Under the pieces are notes generated by a model. It worked only from the letters and a program-made list of their open reading frames with translations. It was not told where the DNA came from and searched no databases. From NCBI GenBank assembly GCA_017439585.1, contig JAFSIV010000002.1, positions 19,344 to 83,343 of the forward strand: a stretch of DNA of 64,000 bases. Direction: 5' to 3'. The number at the start of each line of letters is the position of its first letter. The stretch's first letter is position 1. A program made the position numbers and the translations under genes. Origin of the DNA: Clostridia bacterium. Its GTDB lineage: Bacteria; Bacillota; Clostridia; Oscillospirales; Acutalibacteraceae. Shown piece by piece: positions 62,130 to 64,000 of this stretch.

Positions 62130-62240
62130 ATGAACGAAACACTTTACGATTTAGAGCAAAAACGAAATGCCGTTGAACTTGACATACAGGCATTATATGA
62201 AACCTTGCAAAAGGAAATAAACGAACAAAAAAAGATATGA
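62130..62240 (+). CDS. 36-residue coiled-coil-like protein
   Basis: ATG 62130 lies 9 bp after AAAGGAG. The product is a single amphipathic helix (LYDLEQKRNAVELDIQALY). A longer in-frame form from 62025 has no ribosome binding site and would cross an inverted repeat. The stop overlaps the following terminator. Divergent from mobV, it may be a mobilization accessory protein. Confidence 0.5.
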   Translation: MNETLYDLEQKRNAVELDIQALYETLQKEINEQKKI

Positions 62241-62269
62241 GAGAATTGATTTTCTCTCATATCTTTTTT
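62228..62269. terminator. strong bidirectional terminator
   Basis: A perfect 18-bp stem (62228-62245 with 62252-62269) with a 6-nt loop and T tract. Confidence 0.88.
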
Positions 62270-62320
62270 ATCTGCTTGATAAATTGCGATTTGTAGTAAC
62301 TATCAAAAATAGAGTTTTAT

Positions 62321-62713
62321 TTATAGTTTTCTAAATCTTTTATAAGTCATTACATTTACAAAGTTCTCATCATATTTTTTAGGGCTTCTAAAAATACCAT
62401 TGTCTAAACCCTCATCTGCACCAGGAGTACCTTTAACCACAAAAAGTGTATTTTTGTTTTTATCATTGTTAAATTTATAAATAGCAATTTTATCTCCGCA
62501 CATATATCCTTTGCCCGATAATCTCCAAAAAAGTGGCAACTGTTCCCAATAAACCGTATTATCTACAAACTTAATTATGGTTAGTTTGTTAGCAATCTTT
62601 CTTGTAATAATTATTGTATATTCTTTTTCTTCATACATTACGGAATATACATTTACAAATGGTGTTTGGGCATTCAGTTTTTTATTGACTTTAAAAGAAT
62701 TAAACAAACTCAT
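62321..62713 (-). CDS. 130-residue cargo protein of unknown function
   Basis: It starts at ATG 62711-62713, 8 bp after AAGGAG. The composition suggests alternating beta strands (EYTIIITRKIANKLTIIKFVD) and a conserved-looking turn GTPGADEGLDNG near residue 94. No membrane segment or signal is present. It follows the XRE regulator by 28 bp on the same strand, so the two probably form one operon. I do not recognise the family. Confidence 0.6.
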   Translation of the reverse strand: MSLFNSFKVNKKLNAQTPFVNVYSVMYEEKEYTIIITRKIANKLTIIKFVDNTVYWEQLPLFWRLSGKGYMCGDKIAIYKFNNDKNKNTLFVVKGTPGADEGLDNGIFRSPKKYDENFVNVMTYKRFRKL

Positions 62714-62741
62714 ATAAACAACTCCTTAAAACAAAATATTT

Positions 62742-63575
62742 TTACAACAAATAAGGTTTGTTACGGTATTGAAAATAATATGTAAAAGGAGTTGGTGGGC
62801 ATATAATTTCTCTTGCAAATATTAATAATGCGACAAAAGATGGGGTAGGAGAAAAACGAAAATACTCTTGAACCTCATCGTCCAACTCAATAAAATCAGA
62901 AAAAATCAATTTGTATTTTTTTAAGACACTGATGATTGCTTTTGCTTTTTCCTCGCTTATATCAATATTTTTTTCTAATAGTTTTGGAGTGAAAGATTTG
63001 TCACTATCCCGCTGGTTTAGAAAAACCAATGCTTTGAAAAAATCTTTATCGGAAAGTTGCTTAAAGAGTTCGCAATAATCTATATTATCAAAAAATGCCA
63101 ACTCTTTGTTTTCAGTTTCTGGTACAAGCAAAAAATATTGGAGTTTATTTGCAATTCCCATTCTTGTAAATCCTTGGTCATATAACATGCTCGAATATCG
63201 TTGTTGATTTTTTTCAATTGCATTTGCATACTCTTTAATGCTTCCATCACCAAAATCGTGTCCTGTTAATGCTCTCTCAATATCCCAACAGTATTCAAAA
63301 GCAACTTTAAATCGTTCTTTTTCGGGAGTATTAATTATTTTCTTTATAAATGCCGTGTTGTATTCTTTGTATTGCATAGCATCTCTATCAAATAATCTAT
63401 CAATGGGAATTTCAAAATAATCGGCAATTTTAGGTAACAGTTCTATATCCGGAACACCGCCATTTTCCCATTTTGATACCGCTTGTGCAGATATACCAAT
63501 ATGTTTTGCGAGTTCTTCCTGTGTTATTCCCTTTTCTTTTCTTAATATAGAAATATTTAAACCTATGTTATTCAT
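62742..63575 (-). CDS. XRE family transcriptional regulator with extended C-terminus
   Basis: A 277-residue protein. Residues 1-62 are a helix-turn-helix of the Cro/C1 type (LRKEKGITQEELAKHIGIS, then AQAVSKWENGG). The remaining 215 residues are a separate, mostly helical region with a possible second winged helix near residues 185-235 (LEKNIDISEEKAKAIISVLKKY). The start, ATG 63573-63575, follows TAGGAG. A palindrome sits in its own promoter, suggesting self-repression. It probably controls element genes. Confidence 0.85.
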   Translation of the reverse strand: MNNIGLNISILRKEKGITQEELAKHIGISAQAVSKWENGGVPDIELLPKIADYFEIPIDRLFDRDAMQYKEYNTAFIKKIINTPEKERFKVAFEYCWDIERALTGHDFGDGSIKEYANAIEKNQQRYSSMLYDQGFTRMGIANKLQYFLLVPETENKELAFFDNIDYCELFKQLSDKDFFKALVFLNQRDSDKSFTPKLLEKNIDISEEKAKAIISVLKKYKLIFSDFIELDDEVQEYFRFSPTPSFVALLIFAREIICPPTPFTYYFQYRNKPYLL

Positions 63576-63617
63576 AAAAAACTCCTAAAATGTTTTGAAA
63601 GTACTTTCATTGTCTTT

Positions 63618-63646
63618 ATTATACAACAAATGTTAGTTGTTTTCAA
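63618..63646 (-). promoter_or_regulatory. XRE gene promoter with a palindrome in the spacer
   Basis: On the minus strand TTGAAA (63641-63646) and TATAAT (63618-63623) are 17 bp apart. The spacer contains an imperfect palindrome, ACAACAAATGTTAGTTGT on the plus strand (63623-63640), which places a likely operator between the two boxes. Confidence 0.75.
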
Positions 63647-63665
63647 TAGATGCGAATTTTATATA
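63637..63665 (+). promoter_or_regulatory. possible divergent promoter for the rightward genes
   Basis: TTGTTT (63637-63642) and TATATA (63660-63665) are 17 bp apart on the plus strand and overlap the XRE gene promoter. The boxes are weaker than those on the other strand. Confidence 0.4.
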
Positions 63666-63668
63666 AAA

Positions 63669-63681
63669 CAACTAATAGTTG
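63669..63681. promoter_or_regulatory. perfect 13-bp palindrome, likely second operator
   Basis: CAACTA-A-TAGTTG is a perfect palindrome and shares the CAACTA half-site with the imperfect palindrome at 63623-63640, about 45 bp away. It lies just after the possible rightward promoter. Confidence 0.6.
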
Positions 63682-63762
63682 AAATATCAAAAAAGTTATG
63701 CGGAAAAATTGTGTTTGGTTTTCATCTGTCATATTTATTTTGCCAAACCAACAAGGCAAGGC

Positions 63763-63778
63763 GAATAACACGAAAGGA
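63763..63778 (+). repeat. first copy of a 16-bp direct repeat with ribosome binding site
   Basis: GAATAACACGAAAGGA occurs here and exactly again at 63960-63975. Each copy ends in the AAAGGA that serves the next start codon, so the small genes of this region seem to have been built from a repeated stop-plus-ribosome-binding-site unit. Confidence 0.6.
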
Positions 63779-63790
63779 GCATATGTATTT

Positions 63791-63965
63791 ATGAAAAATT
63801 AGAATAACAGGATTGCCACAACAAGTGGAAGCAATGGTATCCACCATTGAAGAATATTACGGCTTGCAAATAAACTATGTGAGCCAAGAATACCCACAAA
63901 CACGAAAATGCAAATCATCAAAATATGTTGCAGTATATTTAGATGTTCAAGACTTTGAAGAATAA
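63791..63965 (+). pseudogene. DUF3970-like small gene, frameshifted near its start
   Basis: From ATG 63791 the frame ends at once (TAG at 63800-63802). Removing one A from the run of five at 63794-63798 gives a 57-residue product beginning MKIRITGLPQQVEAM and ending in VAVYLDVQDFEE, a pattern like the short DUF3970 proteins of Firmicutes. AAAGGAG (63773-63779) lies about 11 bp before the ATG. The rest of the frame is open to TAA 63963-63965. Either a one-base insertion inactivates it, the sequence has an error in the A run, or slippage restores the frame. Confidence 0.6.
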
Positions 63966-63984
63966 CACGAAAGGAAAATTAAAA

Positions 63985-64000
63985 ATGAAACAAATTAAAA
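63985..64000 (+). CDS. start of a gene cut by the window edge
   Basis: ATG 63985 with AAAGGA 9 bp upstream; only five codons (MKQIK) are visible. It follows the second copy of the 16-bp repeat. Confidence 0.45.

Larger units (their letters stand above)
58888..64000. mobile_element. integrative mobilizable element, left part
   Basis: The element starts at the break in cotJC and runs off the right edge. It holds a large serine recombinase next to the junction, a MobV-type relaxase, an XRE regulator and several small genes. No transfer (type IV secretion) genes are seen, so within the window it looks mobilizable rather than self-conjugative; the rest lies outside. Its codon and base pattern (more CAC, ACA and CAA) differs from the chromosomal genes on its left. 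Confidence 0.8.

Noticed and set aside
63698-63802. 34-codon frame before the DUF3970-like gene
   Set aside because: No ribosome binding site, a random-looking product, and it runs through the ribosome binding site of the next gene.
58888-64000. Prophage
   Set aside because: No capsid, terminase, tail or lysis genes are visible; a relaxase and transfer-like repeats point to a mobilizable element, although the right part is unseen.

Overview
The window is 64 kb of AT-rich DNA that reads as a spore-forming, anaerobic, low-G+C Firmicute, most likely a clostridial (Oscillospirales-like) gut bacterium. The support is gene content: whiA, spoIID, a SpoIVFB-type protease, a gerW/ytfJ homologue and a cotJC remnant point to sporulation; a complete Rnf complex, ThyX, type III glutamine synthetase and several radical SAM enzymes point to an anaerobe; hprK, rapZ, RNase J and YchF fit Firmicutes. 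The genus cannot be fixed from sequence reading alone.

Layout. 1-491: non-coding region with divergent promoters. 492-1160: aquaporin. 1250-2331 (minus): AAA ATPase and a small membrane protein. 2533-2608: initiator tRNA-fMet. 2726-7644 (minus): operon thyX-tmk-DJ-1-mltG-U32-fur. 7785-8657: lipid kinase. 8794-13470 (minus): operon ychF-alr-glpK-monoacylglycerol lipase. 13671-25766 (plus): an eleven-gene run hprK-glcK-murB-rapZ-whiA-rnj-rplI-dnaB-tilS-hpt-ftsH with no internal gap over 40 bp. 25843-31865 (plus): two envelope genes, glnN, tgt, yajC and a TIGR04086 membrane protein. 31866-33734 (minus): YgiQ. 33810-37660 (plus): sporulation-type M50 protease, the TIGR03960/DUF2344 pair and an ECF S component. 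37689-41359 (minus): ABC transporter fusion and SpoIID. 41471-51214 (plus): membrane protein, typA, exonuclease, PflX, M50 protease, scpA-scpB-DUF2953-gerW-dac-rluB-GNAT. 51250-58329 (minus): apbE, then rnfCDGEAB, NusG_II and Gx. 58453-58887: 5'-truncated cotJC. 58888 to the right edge: a mobile element.

How the parts work together. ThyX makes dTMP and Tmk phosphorylates it. Alr, MurB, MltG and the D,D-carboxypeptidase remnant belong to peptidoglycan metabolism. HPrK and a ROK glucokinase frame sugar control. ScpA/ScpB act in chromosome segregation beside RluB. ApbE flavinylates Rnf subunits G and D, and the Rnf complex couples ferredoxin and NAD to an ion gradient.

The accessory part is an integrative mobilizable element: a large serine recombinase next to the left junction, a short MobV-type relaxase with a cluster of inverted repeats, an XRE regulator whose promoter carries a palindrome, and several small proteins. 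It has split the Mn-catalase-like spore-coat gene cotJC. Its right end lies outside the window. Other notable points are an in-frame TGA in an otherwise intact D-Ala-D-Ala carboxypeptidase gene, a lipoprotein gene that apparently must start at ATA or ATT, two genes whose ribosome binding sites lie inside terminator-like stems, and a promoter embedded in a perfect inverted repeat before glnN. I found no CRISPR array, rRNA or insertion sequence. Motifs were read by eye and no database was searched.
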